This document shows, one piece after another, positions 1 to 5,374 of a stretch of 8,157 bases of DNA. Each line of letters starts with the position of its first letter. Positions within the stretch are counted from its first letter, which is position 1. The notes under the pieces were generated by a model. That model did no database searches. It had not been told where the DNA came from and worked only from the letters and a program-made list of their open reading frames with translations. The position numbers and the translations under genes are program-made. Origin of the DNA: Candidatus Faecalibacterium faecipullorum (GTDB lineage Bacteria > Bacillota > Clostridia > Oscillospirales > Ruminococcaceae); the NCBI GenBank assembly GCA_019118985.1, contig DWXX01000013.1, positions 1-8,157 on the forward strand, given 5' to 3'.

Positions 1-29
1 TTTTTTTGAGGGAAAATACGGCCCGGGGC

Positions 30-58
30 TTGACCGGCCGGCGGGGGGATACTATACT
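30..58 (+). promoter_or_regulatory. Sigma-A promoter for the membrane-protein gene
   Basis: A -35 box TTGACC (30-35) and a -10 box TATACT (53-58) are separated by exactly 17 bases, which is close to the sigma-A consensus. Transcription should begin near 65, leaving a leader of about 50 bases before the ATG at 116. The T-run at 1-7 may be the tail of a terminator belonging to a gene left of the window, but its stem is not visible. Confidence 0.8.
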
Positions 59-71
59 TAGGACAAAACGG

Positions 72-88
72 GCCGGCGCTGCGCCGGC
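72..88 (+). other. GC-rich stem-loop in the 5' leader
   Basis: GCCGGCGC (72-79) is the exact reverse complement of GCGCCGGC (81-88), with a single T between them. In RNA this would form a stem of about 6-7 pairs with a small loop, immediately after the predicted transcription start. It could stabilise the 5' end of the mRNA or affect translation. I do not recognise a known regulatory RNA in it. Confidence 0.4.
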
Positions 89-115
89 TGAGGAGAAAGG
101 CAGGTCTTTGCTGAG

Positions 116-664
116 ATGAAAGTGCAGGAGAAAAACAGGCTGATCCTGTTCGGGGCGCTGCTGATGATGACCGGCGCGGCGGTGGCCATCGTGTCCACCG
201 TGGTGTTCGGCGGGGCGCTGGCGGCCAGTCTGGAAGAGAGCATCGCCGAGATGCTGGCCGACCCGGCCTATGCCGCCGAGCTTGCCGCCGCCGGCCTTGC
301 CGCCGACGACGCCCTCGCCACCATGGTGGGGATCATCTACGCGCTGCTGGGGCTGGGTGTGGCCGTCAACGCGGTCAAGATCGTGGTGGGGGCGCTCAGC
401 CTGCGGCGCACCGACCGGGCGTCGGCCTTCTTCCTGGTGTGGGGGGCGGTGTTCCTGGTGCTCGGGGTGCTGGGGGTATGGTTCAGCGGGGTGGCCACCA
501 TCTTCGGGATGTGCGATCTGGCCGCCGGCGTGTTCGGGCCGGCGCTGCTGCTGGCCGGCGGGGTGCAGAACCGCCGCGCCGCCCGCCGCATCCTCGCGGC
601 CGAGCGGGAGGCGGAACTGGCCGCCGCCGAGGAGGCCGTCTGGCCCCCGGTGCGCAAAGGCTGA
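116..664 (+). CDS. Four-helix membrane protein of unknown function
   Basis: This 182-residue protein is not one I recognise. It shows four hydrophobic segments at about residues 8-37, 70-92, 102-125 and 128-148. The loop between helices 1 and 2 (about residues 38-68) is acidic and alanine-rich (Glu-Glu-Ser-Ile-Ala-Glu, Asp-Pro). The segment after helix 2 is basic (SLRRTDR). The tail after residue 150 is charged (RRAARRILAAEREAELAAAEEA) and probably cytoplasmic and helical. There is no signal peptide cleavage site or enzymatic motif. The size and topology resemble small DUF4064-like Firmicute membrane proteins, but I cannot assign it to that family. Start choice: ATG at 116 is the only good in-frame start. 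The purine-rich AGGAGAAAGG at 91-100 is the likely ribosome binding site, although it lies 15 or more bases upstream, which is long. The gene stands alone, with its own promoter upstream and a terminator downstream. Confidence 0.75.
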   Translation: MKVQEKNRLILFGALLMMTGAAVAIVSTVVFGGALAASLEESIAEMLADPAYAAELAAAGLAADDALATMVGIIYALLGLGVAVNAVKIVVGALSLRRTDRASAFFLVWGAVFLVLGVLGVWFSGVATIFGMCDLAAGVFGPALLLAGGVQNRRAARRILAAEREAELAAAEEAVWPPVRKG

Positions 665-683
665 CCCGGCGCAAAGACGCAGC

Positions 684-726
684 AAAAACGACCCCCTGGC
701 CTGCCGGCCGGGGGGCCGCTGTTTTG
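684..726. terminator. Bidirectional rho-independent terminator between convergent genes
   Basis: A 10-bp stem (692-701 with 706-715, one T-G wobble) closes a TGCC loop. On the + strand it is followed by CCGCTGTTTTG. On the - strand it is followed by TCGTTTTT (complement of 684-691). It can therefore end both the membrane-protein transcript from the left and the AIM24-family transcript from the right, whose stop codon lies at 743-745. Confidence 0.8.
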
Positions 727-742
727 TGTGGGTATGCAGGGG

Positions 743-1516
743 TTACACGCCGGGCATCCGGGCGGTGGGCATCATCAGGACACGGCCGGTGCCGCGGTAG
801 ACGTTGACCAGGCCCTCGCCCGAGGCGGCCGAGCCGATCAGGCTCTTGCCCGAGCGCTCGACGGTGAAGGAGAGGCTGCGGCTCCAGGCGATGGCGAAGC
901 TGCCGTCGATCTTGAGCACGTCGTCCTCGAGGGCGACTTCCACCAGCTCTTCCCGGGGGCACTCCGACTCGACGCAGAACACCCCGCGGCCGTTCAGGCT
1001 GAGGTTGAACAGCCCCTCGTTGCCGGCGGCGGCCGACGAGAGGTTCGCCCGCATCACCGCCTTGTGCTGCAAAGTGGACTCGCAGGCGCAGAACAGCCCG
1101 TCGTCCAGCACCACGCCCCCGCCCCACTCGGCGGCGTCCAGCAGGATGAGGTGCTTATAGGTGGGCTCCAGCACCAGCAGGCCGGCGCCTACATACTCGG
1201 GCTTGATGGCCGCCTCGCCGGTGACCTTGCCGCGGACGGCCTTGCCCAGCAGATCGCCCACCCCCTTGATGCCGGTGGTGGCCCGCACGTCGCCCACCAT
1301 CCACTGCATGCTGCCCGCCTGCACCGTGACCGGCGCGCGGTCGAGATGGCAGACCAGCTGCCGCTTGCGGATGTTCATCTGGGAGCTGTAGTAGGCGGTG
1401 ACAGCCGAGCCCGGGGTGACGCTGAGGTCCCGCTGGTACTCGACCACCTCGAAGGCGCCCAGCCGGTCGATGACGCGGACGTCGTCGTTGTCGGTGAAGT
1501 TCTTGATCTGGTACAT
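743..1516 (-). CDS. AIM24 family (TIGR00266/DUF124-type) protein
   Basis: This 257-residue protein has the layout of the bacterial AIM24/TIGR00266 family: a soluble, mostly beta-strand protein without signal peptide or membrane helices. Recognisable parts are the N-terminal region leading to YYSSQMNIRKRQLVCHLDR, the glycine-rich central signature around residues 68-105 (SMQWMVGDV, GIKGVGDLLGK, VTGEAAIKPEY), and strands such as GVVLDDGLFCAC and GLFNLSLNGRGVF. The biochemical role of bacterial members is not established. The name comes from a yeast mitochondrial protein affecting inner-membrane structure, so transferring that function here would be speculative. Start: ATG at 1516-1514 follows a strong AGGAGG (1530-1525) at 8 bases. 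An out-of-frame ATG at 1523 is ignored. The gene is monocistronic, has its own promoter, and converges on the membrane-protein gene at a shared terminator. Confidence 0.85.
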   Translation of the reverse strand: MYQIKNFTDNDDVRVIDRLGAFEVVEYQRDLSVTPGSAVTAYYSSQMNIRKRQLVCHLDRAPVTVQAGSMQWMVGDVRATTGIKGVGDLLGKAVRGKVTGEAAIKPEYVGAGLLVLEPTYKHLILLDAAEWGGGVVLDDGLFCACESTLQHKAVMRANLSSAAAGNEGLFNLSLNGRGVFCVESECPREELVEVALEDDVLKIDGSFAIAWSRSLSFTVERSGKSLIGSAASGEGLVNVYRGTGRVLMMPTARMPGV

Positions 1517-1540
1517 GGCTCATACCTCCTTGCCAGCCCC

Positions 1541-1569
1541 ATTGTAGCAGACGGCGGGCGGTTTGGCAA
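1541..1569 (-). promoter_or_regulatory. Promoter of the AIM24-family gene
   Basis: Reading the - strand, TTGCCA (1569-1564) is followed 17 bases later by TACAAT (1546-1541), preceded by TGC, which gives an extended -10. Transcription would start near 1534 and leave a leader of under 20 bases that contains the AGGAGG site. The -35 box lies one base from the outer edge (1571) of the palindromic repeat island. Confidence 0.7.
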
Positions 1570-1599
1570 GTTTGGTTTGGGTGGTTTCGGGTAGTTTGG

Positions 1600-1693
1600 G
1601 TACTTTTTAGCGTATGGGTGTTTTCGGTAAAACGCCCTCAAAACGGGCGAAGTACCCAGAGTACCCCCTTTTCCAAAAGTACCGAAAGTACCG
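1600..1693 (+). repeat. 94-bp repeat, copy 1 (hairpin-containing, GTAC-rich)
   Basis: This copy aligns without gaps to 2819-2912 on the same strand, with about 83 of 94 positions identical by eye. Its ends are themselves inverted (GTACTTTTT at the left, AAAAGTACCGAAAGTACC at the right). Inside is a CGCCC/GGGCG hairpin with a seven-base loop (1633-1649). It looks like a miniature, non-coding, MITE-like unit. It is in direct orientation with copy 2 although the surrounding arms are inverted. Confidence 0.75.
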
Positions 1694-1797
1694 GAGGTAC
1701 CCGCCGGGGGGCTTGTCAAGGGGGGAGTTTTCCGCAGGATGCGTTACCGGCGCGCGCTGCTGCCGGGTAAGCCCCCTTCGCCTCACTACGTTCGGCA

Positions 1798-1935
1798 CCT
1801 CCCCCGCACGCGTGGGAGGCTATAATGTAGGGATTTAGATGCCTTCGGTTCAAGGTGTGTGATTGTATTGTTATGTACAGTCAGTTACAGGAATAGCATT
1901 TTAATCCATTCCTTATAGGCTCTCACGCGTGCGGG
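1798..1935 (+). repeat. Type A repeat unit, copy 1, with ~33-bp terminal inverted repeats
   Basis: The left end is CCTCCCCCGCACGCGTGGGAGGC, then TATAATGTAGGGATT. The right end is the inverted counterpart: AATCCATTCCTTATAGGC, then TCTCACGCGTGCGGG. About 28 of 33 positions match as an inverted repeat. The interior (about 1836-1900) is AT-richer than the surroundings. It carries a block GATGCCTTCGGTTCAAGG that is nearly identical in copy 2. The unit contains TATAAT at 1821-1826, but no -35 box lies at the right distance. No coding potential is evident. It looks like a MITE- or REP-like element. Confidence 0.7.
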
Positions 1936-2052
1936 ACTGCGCAGCTGAGGCGCGTCCTGCGGACGAAACAGCCGAAGCGGAGCAGGGGCAGCGGTCTGCT
2001 TTTTGCAAGCGGGCCGCGCCCCGCGCAGCAAAAACAGGGCACCGCAACCAAG
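1936..2052. other. Arm-specific insertion with a strong hairpin
   Basis: These ~117 bases interrupt the left arm and have no counterpart in the right arm. A composite hairpin spans 2000-2034: TTTTTGC (2000-2006) pairs with GCAAAAA (2028-2034), and inside it GCGGG (2009-2013) pairs with CCCGC (2020-2024). A smaller CGTCC-TGC-GGACG hairpin lies at 1953-1965. An open frame crosses the region but has no start with a ribosome binding site and an unnatural composition. I do not consider it a gene. Confidence 0.4.
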
Positions 2053-2104
2053 GCTGGCGCGGCCGTCAGGCCGCGTCTGAGGGGGACGTCACCGGCAGCA
2101 GCGC
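2053..2104 (+). repeat. Inner inverted pair, left copy
   Basis: This stretch runs from GCTGGCGCGGCC through TCTGAGGGGGACGTCACCGGC to AGCAGCGC. It matches the reverse complement of 2529-2579 except for GTCA versus ATA in the hairpin loop and one base near the end. It contains a GCGGCC/GGCCGC stem. It directly abuts the start of the BRO-N gene fragment, and the two share GCAGCGC at the junction. Confidence 0.75.
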
Positions 2105-2244
2105 TGGGGTACAAGAACCCGCAGGAAGCCATCCGCACCCATGTGGATGATGAGGATAAAACCACTACCCTGATTCAGGGTGATGGTTCCAACTACAAGT
2201 CCAAAACCACCATCAACGAATCCGGCCTGTACAGCCTGGTGCTG
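2104..2244 (+). pseudogene. Fragment of a phage-type BRO-N domain antirepressor gene
   Basis: Frame 2104-2106 (CTG) onward encodes L followed by GYKNPQEAIRTHVDDEDK, then TTTLIQGDGSNYKSKTT and INESGLYSLVL. This is a well-conserved stretch of the BRO-N domain found in prophage antirepressors: an LGYxNPxxAIxxHVxxEDK helix and the NESGLYSL motif. Only about 47 residues of a ~100-residue domain are present. Upstream, the frame continues into the repeat arm. Downstream, after SLVL, it turns into unrelated proline- and arginine-rich sequence until a stop at 2356-2358. There is no start codon with a ribosome binding site, and the C-terminal half is missing. The flanking repeats probably inserted into, or recombined with, a prophage gene and left this island. 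The intact residues suggest the capture is not very old. Confidence 0.75.
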
Positions 2245-2297
2245 CCGGTCAGGCCCTCACCTGCCCGTCGTGGTGCATCCGCACCCCGCCGTGCTGT

Positions 2298-2467
2298 CCT
2301 CCCCCGCACGCGGGGGAGGCAAAGTTACGCTCTACCTGCCCGGCCAGCGCCGTTATAATACTGTTAGAGAATACCTGTCCTATTGTACATCAAGCACCTG
2401 CAAGTATTATGACGCCCCTGCCCTCTGAAAACGAAACCTATCTTGTCTCCCCCGCGCGCGGGGGAGA
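2298..2467 (+). repeat. Type B repeat unit bounded by 20-22-bp palindromes
   Basis: The left boundary is a 22-bp palindrome (2298-2319) with CCTCCCCCGC/GCGGGGGAGG arms around AC. The right boundary, CTCCCCCGCGCGCGGGGGAG (2447-2466), is a perfect palindrome. Inside, CGTTATAATACT (2351-2362) and AGTATTATGACG (2403-2414) form an 11-of-12 inverted repeat. The interior is unlike type A, but the boundary palindromes are the same family. TATAAT at 2354-2359 lacks a -35 box. The stretch between the BRO-N fragment and this unit (2245-2297) holds only a small GGTGC/GCACC hairpin (2272-2285). Confidence 0.6.
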
Positions 2468-2528
2468 TGTCGAGGCCGTTAGGCCGAGACAGAGAGGGCA
2501 CGAAAAGCGTGCGGGACTGCCCCGCTGC

Positions 2529-2579
2529 GCGCTGCAGCCGGTGACGTCCCCCTCAGACGCGGCCTATGGCCGCGCCAGC
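2529..2579 (-). repeat. Inner inverted pair, right copy
   Basis: This is the reverse-complement partner of 2053-2104. Here it joins the type A unit directly, without the ~117-base insertion seen in the left arm. The sequence just left of it (2508-2520, CGTGCGGGACTGC) is identical to 1928-1940 at the end of type A copy 1, so a further half-palindrome is shared between the arms but in direct orientation. Confidence 0.75.
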
Positions 2580-2582
2580 TCC

Positions 2583-2714
2583 CCCGCACGCGTGAGAGCC
2601 TATAAGGAATGGATTAGAATGCTGCTCCTGTACCTGACCCTATTAACCATCACGCGCCTTGAACCGAAGCCATCTAAATCCCTACATTATAGCCTCCCAC
2701 GCGTGCGGGGGAGG
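2583..2714 (-). repeat. Type A repeat unit, copy 2 (inverted)
   Basis: This is the reverse complement of the unit at 1798-1935. Both terminal inverted repeats are conserved, as are the inner blocks (CTTGAACCGAAGCCATC at 2658-2674 on the + strand, and TATAAGGAATGGATT at 2601-2615). The middle has diverged by substitutions and a small length change. Homology with the left arm continues beyond the unit through GGTGCCGAACGAAGTGAGGC to about 2816. Confidence 0.7.
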
Positions 2715-2818
2715 TGCCGAACGAAGTGAGGCGAAGGGGGCTTACCCGCCCGCACCGCGTGCCAGTGACGCCTCCTCCACACCCTCCTTGCCCCCGGCGC
2801 GTATTCCCGGTACTTTGC

Positions 2819-2912
2819 GTACTTTTTTAAGTATGGGTATTTCCGGTAAAACGCCCGCAAAACGGGCGAATGACCCAAACTACCCCCTTTTCCCAAAGTA
2901 CCGAAAGTACCG
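2819..2912 (+). repeat. 94-bp repeat, copy 2
   Basis: This copy matches 1600-1693 in the same orientation. It carries the CGCCC-GCAAAAC-GGGCG hairpin and the GTACCGAAAGTACCG end. The bases on both sides (AATACGCGCCGGGGG on the inner side, the 20-bp terminal repeat on the outer side) match the left arm only in inverted orientation. The 94-bp core is therefore flipped relative to its surroundings. Confidence 0.75.
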
Positions 2913-2921
2913 AAACCACCC

Positions 2922-2961
2922 AAACCAAAACCCCCGCCTTCCCAAACCGGGAGAGCGGGGG
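2922..2961 (-). terminator. Probable terminator of the xanthine dehydrogenase-type operon
   Basis: CCCCCGC (2931-2937) pairs with GCGGGGG (2955-2961). The stem continues through 2938-2943 with 2949-2954, with one C-A mismatch and one wobble, closing a five-base loop. Read leftward, the stem is followed by TTTTGGTTTGG. It lies about 110 bases beyond the stop codon at 3068-3070. The T-tract is part of the outer inverted repeat of the island. Confidence 0.6.
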
Positions 2962-2973
2962 CACTTATTTGAT

Positions 2974-3032
2974 ATGACGCACCTGCCCTATACGGCAGGG
3001 CGTAACTCCGGCTCCCCCGCGTGCGGGGGAGC
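2974..3032. repeat. Partial type B repeat end with two hairpins
   Basis: TATGACGCACCTGCCCTAT (2974-2992) matches 17 of 19 positions at 2408-2426 inside the type B unit. The palindrome 3011-3032 (GCTCCCCCGC, GT, GCGGGGGAGC) is the same family as the type B boundaries. A second hairpin, 2977-3003 (ACGC-A-CCTGCC with GGCAGG-GCGT), lies between. The stretch 3033-3066 (CTGTCAGGAGCGTCAGCGACTGACTGAGAGGG) looks like the tail often found after such palindromes in this bacterial group. The unit directly follows the molybdopterin-subunit gene. Confidence 0.55.
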
Positions 3033-3067
3033 TGTCAGGAGCGTCAGCGACTGACTGAGAGGGCCCG

Positions 3068-5374
3068 TTACACCGCCCCCATGGCGATCTGTTCGGGGGT
3101 GATGGGCAGCTCGCGGTGCCACACGCCGGTGGCGCGGTAGATGGCGTGGGTCAGGGCCGGGGCGGGGGTGTTGATGACGATCTCGCCGATGGACTTGGCG
3201 CCGAAGGGGCCGGTGGGCTCGTAGCTGTGCTCGAACTCGACGTGCAGGCGGCCCATGTCCAGCCGGGTGGGCAGGCGGTACTGCAGAAAGCTCGACTCGA
3301 TGGGGCGGCCGCTGTGGTCGTACTGGACGTCCTCCATCAGGGTGTGGCCGATGCCCTGGACGATGCCGCCCTCGGTCTGGATGCGGGCCAGCGCCGGGTT
3401 GACCGGGATGCCGCAGTCCACCACCGCCGCGTAGTCCAGGACGGTGACGGCGCCGGTCTCTTTGTCCAGCTCGATCTCCACCATCCCCACCATGTAGGGC
3501 GGGGGGGACACCGGGGAGGAGTGGGTGCAGGTGACCTCGGCGGCGATGTCGTTGGACACCTGGGCCTTGCAGCCGATCTGCTCGAGGGTGACCGCCTCGC
3601 CGGTGGGGACGCGGCGCACCTGCCGCCCCTCAAAGACGAGCTCGGCGGGCTCACAGTGCAGCATCCCGGCGGCGATGGCGACCATCCTCTCTTTCAGCTG
3701 GGCGCAGGCGTTCTCCACCGCCTTGCCGGTGATGTAGGTGGTGGAAGAGGCGTAGGACCCCGAGTCGTAGGGGGACACGTCGGTGTCCGCCCCGTGGACC
3801 GCGATGTCGTCCACCTCGCAGTCCATGCACTCGGCGGCCATCTGGGCCAGGATGGTGTCGCAGCCGGTGCCCATGTCGGCCGCGCCGATGATCAGGTTGT
3901 AGCTGCCGTCCTCGTTCAGCTTGATGGTGGCCGAGCCGACGTCCACGTTGGAGATGCAGGACCCCTGCATGGCCATGGCCACGCCGGCGGCCCGGACCTT
4001 GCCGTTGCCCATATCCCGGACGGGGTACTTCTCCTCCCAGCCGAAGAGGCGGCGGCAGTGCTCCATGCAGCGGTCGAGGGCGCAGGCGTTTGCCATCTCG
4101 CCATAGTAGGAGGGCATGGGCATCCCCTCCCGCACCATGCTGGTCTTGCGCAGGCGGGTGGGGTCGGCGCCCAGGCGCTCGGCCAGCTCGTTGACGGTGG
4201 TCTCGAGGGCGTAGATGCCCTGGGTGGCCCCGTAGCCGCGGTAGGCCCCCGCCGCCTGGTGGTTGGTGTAGACCACGTCGTAGCTGAAGCGGTAGGCCTC
4301 CAGCCCGCCGGTGTAGAGGGGGATCGACTTGTGCCCCGACAGCCCGACGGTGGTGGGCCCGTGCTCGCTGTAAGCGCCGGTGTTGGACAGGGTGTACAGG
4401 TCGATGGCCCGGATGCGGCCGTCCCGGTCTGCGCCCAGGCGCACCCGCACCTCCATCTCATGGCGGGGGCTGCCGGCGATCTGCGCCTCCTCCCGGGTAT
4501 AGACCAGCTTGGCGGGGCGGCCGGTCTTGAGGGTGACGAAGGCGGGGTAGACTTCGCAGACGGCGGTCTGCTTGGCCCCGAAGCCGCCGCCGATGCGGGG
4601 CTTTTCCACCCGGATGCGGCTCTTGGGGATGCCCAGCGCCCGGGAGAGGATACGCCGCACATGGAACACGATCTGGGTGGAGGAGACCACGTGCAGCCGC
4701 CCGTAGCTGTCCAGCTGGGTGCAGGTGCGGAAGGTCTCCATCATGGCCTGGTTGAAGGCCTTGGAGTGGTAGGTGCGGTCCAGCACGATGTCACAGTCGG
4801 CCAGCACCGCCTCGACGTCGCCGTCGCTGTTTGTGTCGCTGGCCACCAGGTTGCGGCGGTTGTCGCCCCCCACCGGGCAGGGGGGGTACCAGTCCGCCTC
4901 GGGGTGGACGAGGACGGGGTTGTCCTTGGCGGCGTGCATGTCCAGCACCGGCTCCAGCACCCGGTAGGTGACCTTGATGGCCTTGACGGCGCGCAGGGCG
5001 GCCTTCTCGCTCTCCGCCGCGACGATGGCCACCGCGTCCCCCGCAAAGCGGACGTGCCTGTCCAGGATCAGCCGGTCGTAGGGGGAGGGCTCGGGGTAGG
5101 TCTGCCCCGCGATGGTAAAGCGGGTCTGGGGCACGTCCTGCCAGGTGTAGACGGCCGCCACCCCCGGTATTTTGAGGGCCGCGGCGGTGTCGATGGCCTC
5201 CACCAGGGCGTTGGGGTGGGGGCTGCGCAGCAGCTTGACCACCAGCGCGTCCTTGGGCGCGAGGTCGTCGGTGTAGGCGGGCCTGCCCAAAAGCAGCTGC
5301 ATGGCGTCCTTCTTGCGGACGGCTGTGCCCACGGTGCGCAGGGCGGCGCGCCGGGCTTTCTGTTGTTCAGTCAC
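3068..5374 (-). CDS. xdhA: Xanthine dehydrogenase-family molybdopterin-binding (large) subunit
   Basis: This 768-residue protein is the catalytic subunit of a molybdenum hydroxylase, which adds water-derived oxygen to a purine or similar heterocycle or aldehyde. Residues ~25-140 form the a/b hammerhead domain (LLRSPHPNALVEAIDT, GVAAVYTWQDVP). Residues ~160-760 form the Mo-cofactor domain. Visible motifs are IGGGFGAKQ (261-269), AYRGYGATQ (377-385, with Arg379 matching the conserved active-site arginine), GAADMGTGCDT (497-507) and GAKSIGE (725-731, with Glu731 as the expected catalytic base). Gln269 takes the place of the bovine substrate-binding glutamate, and as I recall E. coli XdhA also has Gln there. 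Length and motifs fit E. coli XdhA-type enzymes. The actual substrate is unproven. Start: GTG at 5374-5372 follows AAAGGGGG at about 8 bases. It overlaps the stop of the Fe-S subunit gene by 8 nt (GTGACTGA), which suggests translational coupling. An in-frame ATG further upstream, inside the Fe-S gene, would add 41 residues of non-family sequence. Confidence 0.88.
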   Translation of the reverse strand: MTEQQKARRAALRTVGTAVRKKDAMQLLLGRPAYTDDLAPKDALVVKLLRSPHPNALVEAIDTAAALKIPGVAAVYTWQDVPQTRFTIAGQTYPEPSPYDRLILDRHVRFAGDAVAIVAAESEKAALRAVKAIKVTYRVLEPVLDMHAAKDNPVLVHPEADWYPPCPVGGDNRRNLVASDTNSDGDVEAVLADCDIVLDRTYHSKAFNQAMMETFRTCTQLDSYGRLHVVSSTQIVFHVRRILSRALGIPKSRIRVEKPRIGGGFGAKQTAVCEVYPAFVTLKTGRPAKLVYTREEAQIAGSPRHEMEVRVRLGADRDGRIRAIDLYTLSNTGAYSEHGPTTVGLSGHKSIPLYTGGLEAYRFSYDVVYTNHQAAGAYRGYGATQGIYALETTVNELAERLGADPTRLRKTSMVREGMPMPSYYGEMANACALDRCMEHCRRLFGWEEKYPVRDMGNGKVRAAGVAMAMQGSCISNVDVGSATIKLNEDGSYNLIIGAADMGTGCDTILAQMAAECMDCEVDDIAVHGADTDVSPYDSGSYASSTTYITGKAVENACAQLKERMVAIAAGMLHCEPAELVFEGRQVRRVPTGEAVTLEQIGCKAQVSNDIAAEVTCTHSSPVSPPPYMVGMVEIELDKETGAVTVLDYAAVVDCGIPVNPALARIQTEGGIVQGIGHTLMEDVQYDHSGRPIESSFLQYRLPTRLDMGRLHVEFEHSYEPTGPFGAKSIGEIVINTPAPALTHAIYRATGVWHRELPITPEQIAMGAV

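Larger units (their letters stand above)
1571..2929. repeat. Large composite palindromic repeat island bounded by perfect 20-bp inverted repeats
   Basis: The outer ends are TTTGGTTTGGGTGGTTTCGG (1571-1590) and its exact reverse complement at 2910-2929. Homology between the arms continues inward. The stretch at about 1696-1935 matches the reverse complement of about 2583-2816, and 2053-2104 matches the reverse complement of 2529-2579. The left arm carries an extra ~117 bases (1936-2052) that the right arm lacks. The centre (2105-2528) is not palindromic overall and holds a BRO-N gene fragment and a second repeat unit. I see no transposase or integrase and no target-site duplication at the outer edges. 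It may be a nest of small non-autonomous elements, a decayed composite element, or an inverted duplication. The arm identities were read by eye. Confidence 0.7.

Noticed and set aside
728..1594. Open frame of 288 codons on the + strand opposite the AIM24-family gene
   Set aside because: No ribosome binding site and composition typical of an antisense shadow. It would start beyond the terminator and run over the opposing promoter.
1614..1838. Short ORFs inside the 94-bp repeats (both strands) rich in Tyr, Lys, Arg and Pro
   Set aside because: The repeated peptide comes from the GTACCGAAAGTACC-type DNA repeat. The two copies are not kept in frame by selection in any evident way, and no ribosome binding site is present.
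2143..2358. Small open reading frame starting MDDEDK as a gene
   Set aside because: The first part is the BRO-N fragment and the rest is translated repeat sequence. There is no ribosome binding site, so it is reported as a gene remnant.
1821..2359. TATAAT boxes inside the repeat units (1821-1826 and 2354-2359) as promoters
   Set aside because: No acceptable -35 box lies 16-18 bases upstream of either, and both are part of inverted-repeat structure.
1561..2940. Target-site duplication at the edges of the palindromic island
   Set aside because: The bases outside 1571 (GGCAAG) and outside 2929 (ACCCCC) do not form a duplicate, so no duplication is claimed.
1798..3032. CRISPR array
   Set aside because: The recurring palindromes are irregularly spaced, change orientation and flank repeated, not unique, interiors. 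There are no cas genes.
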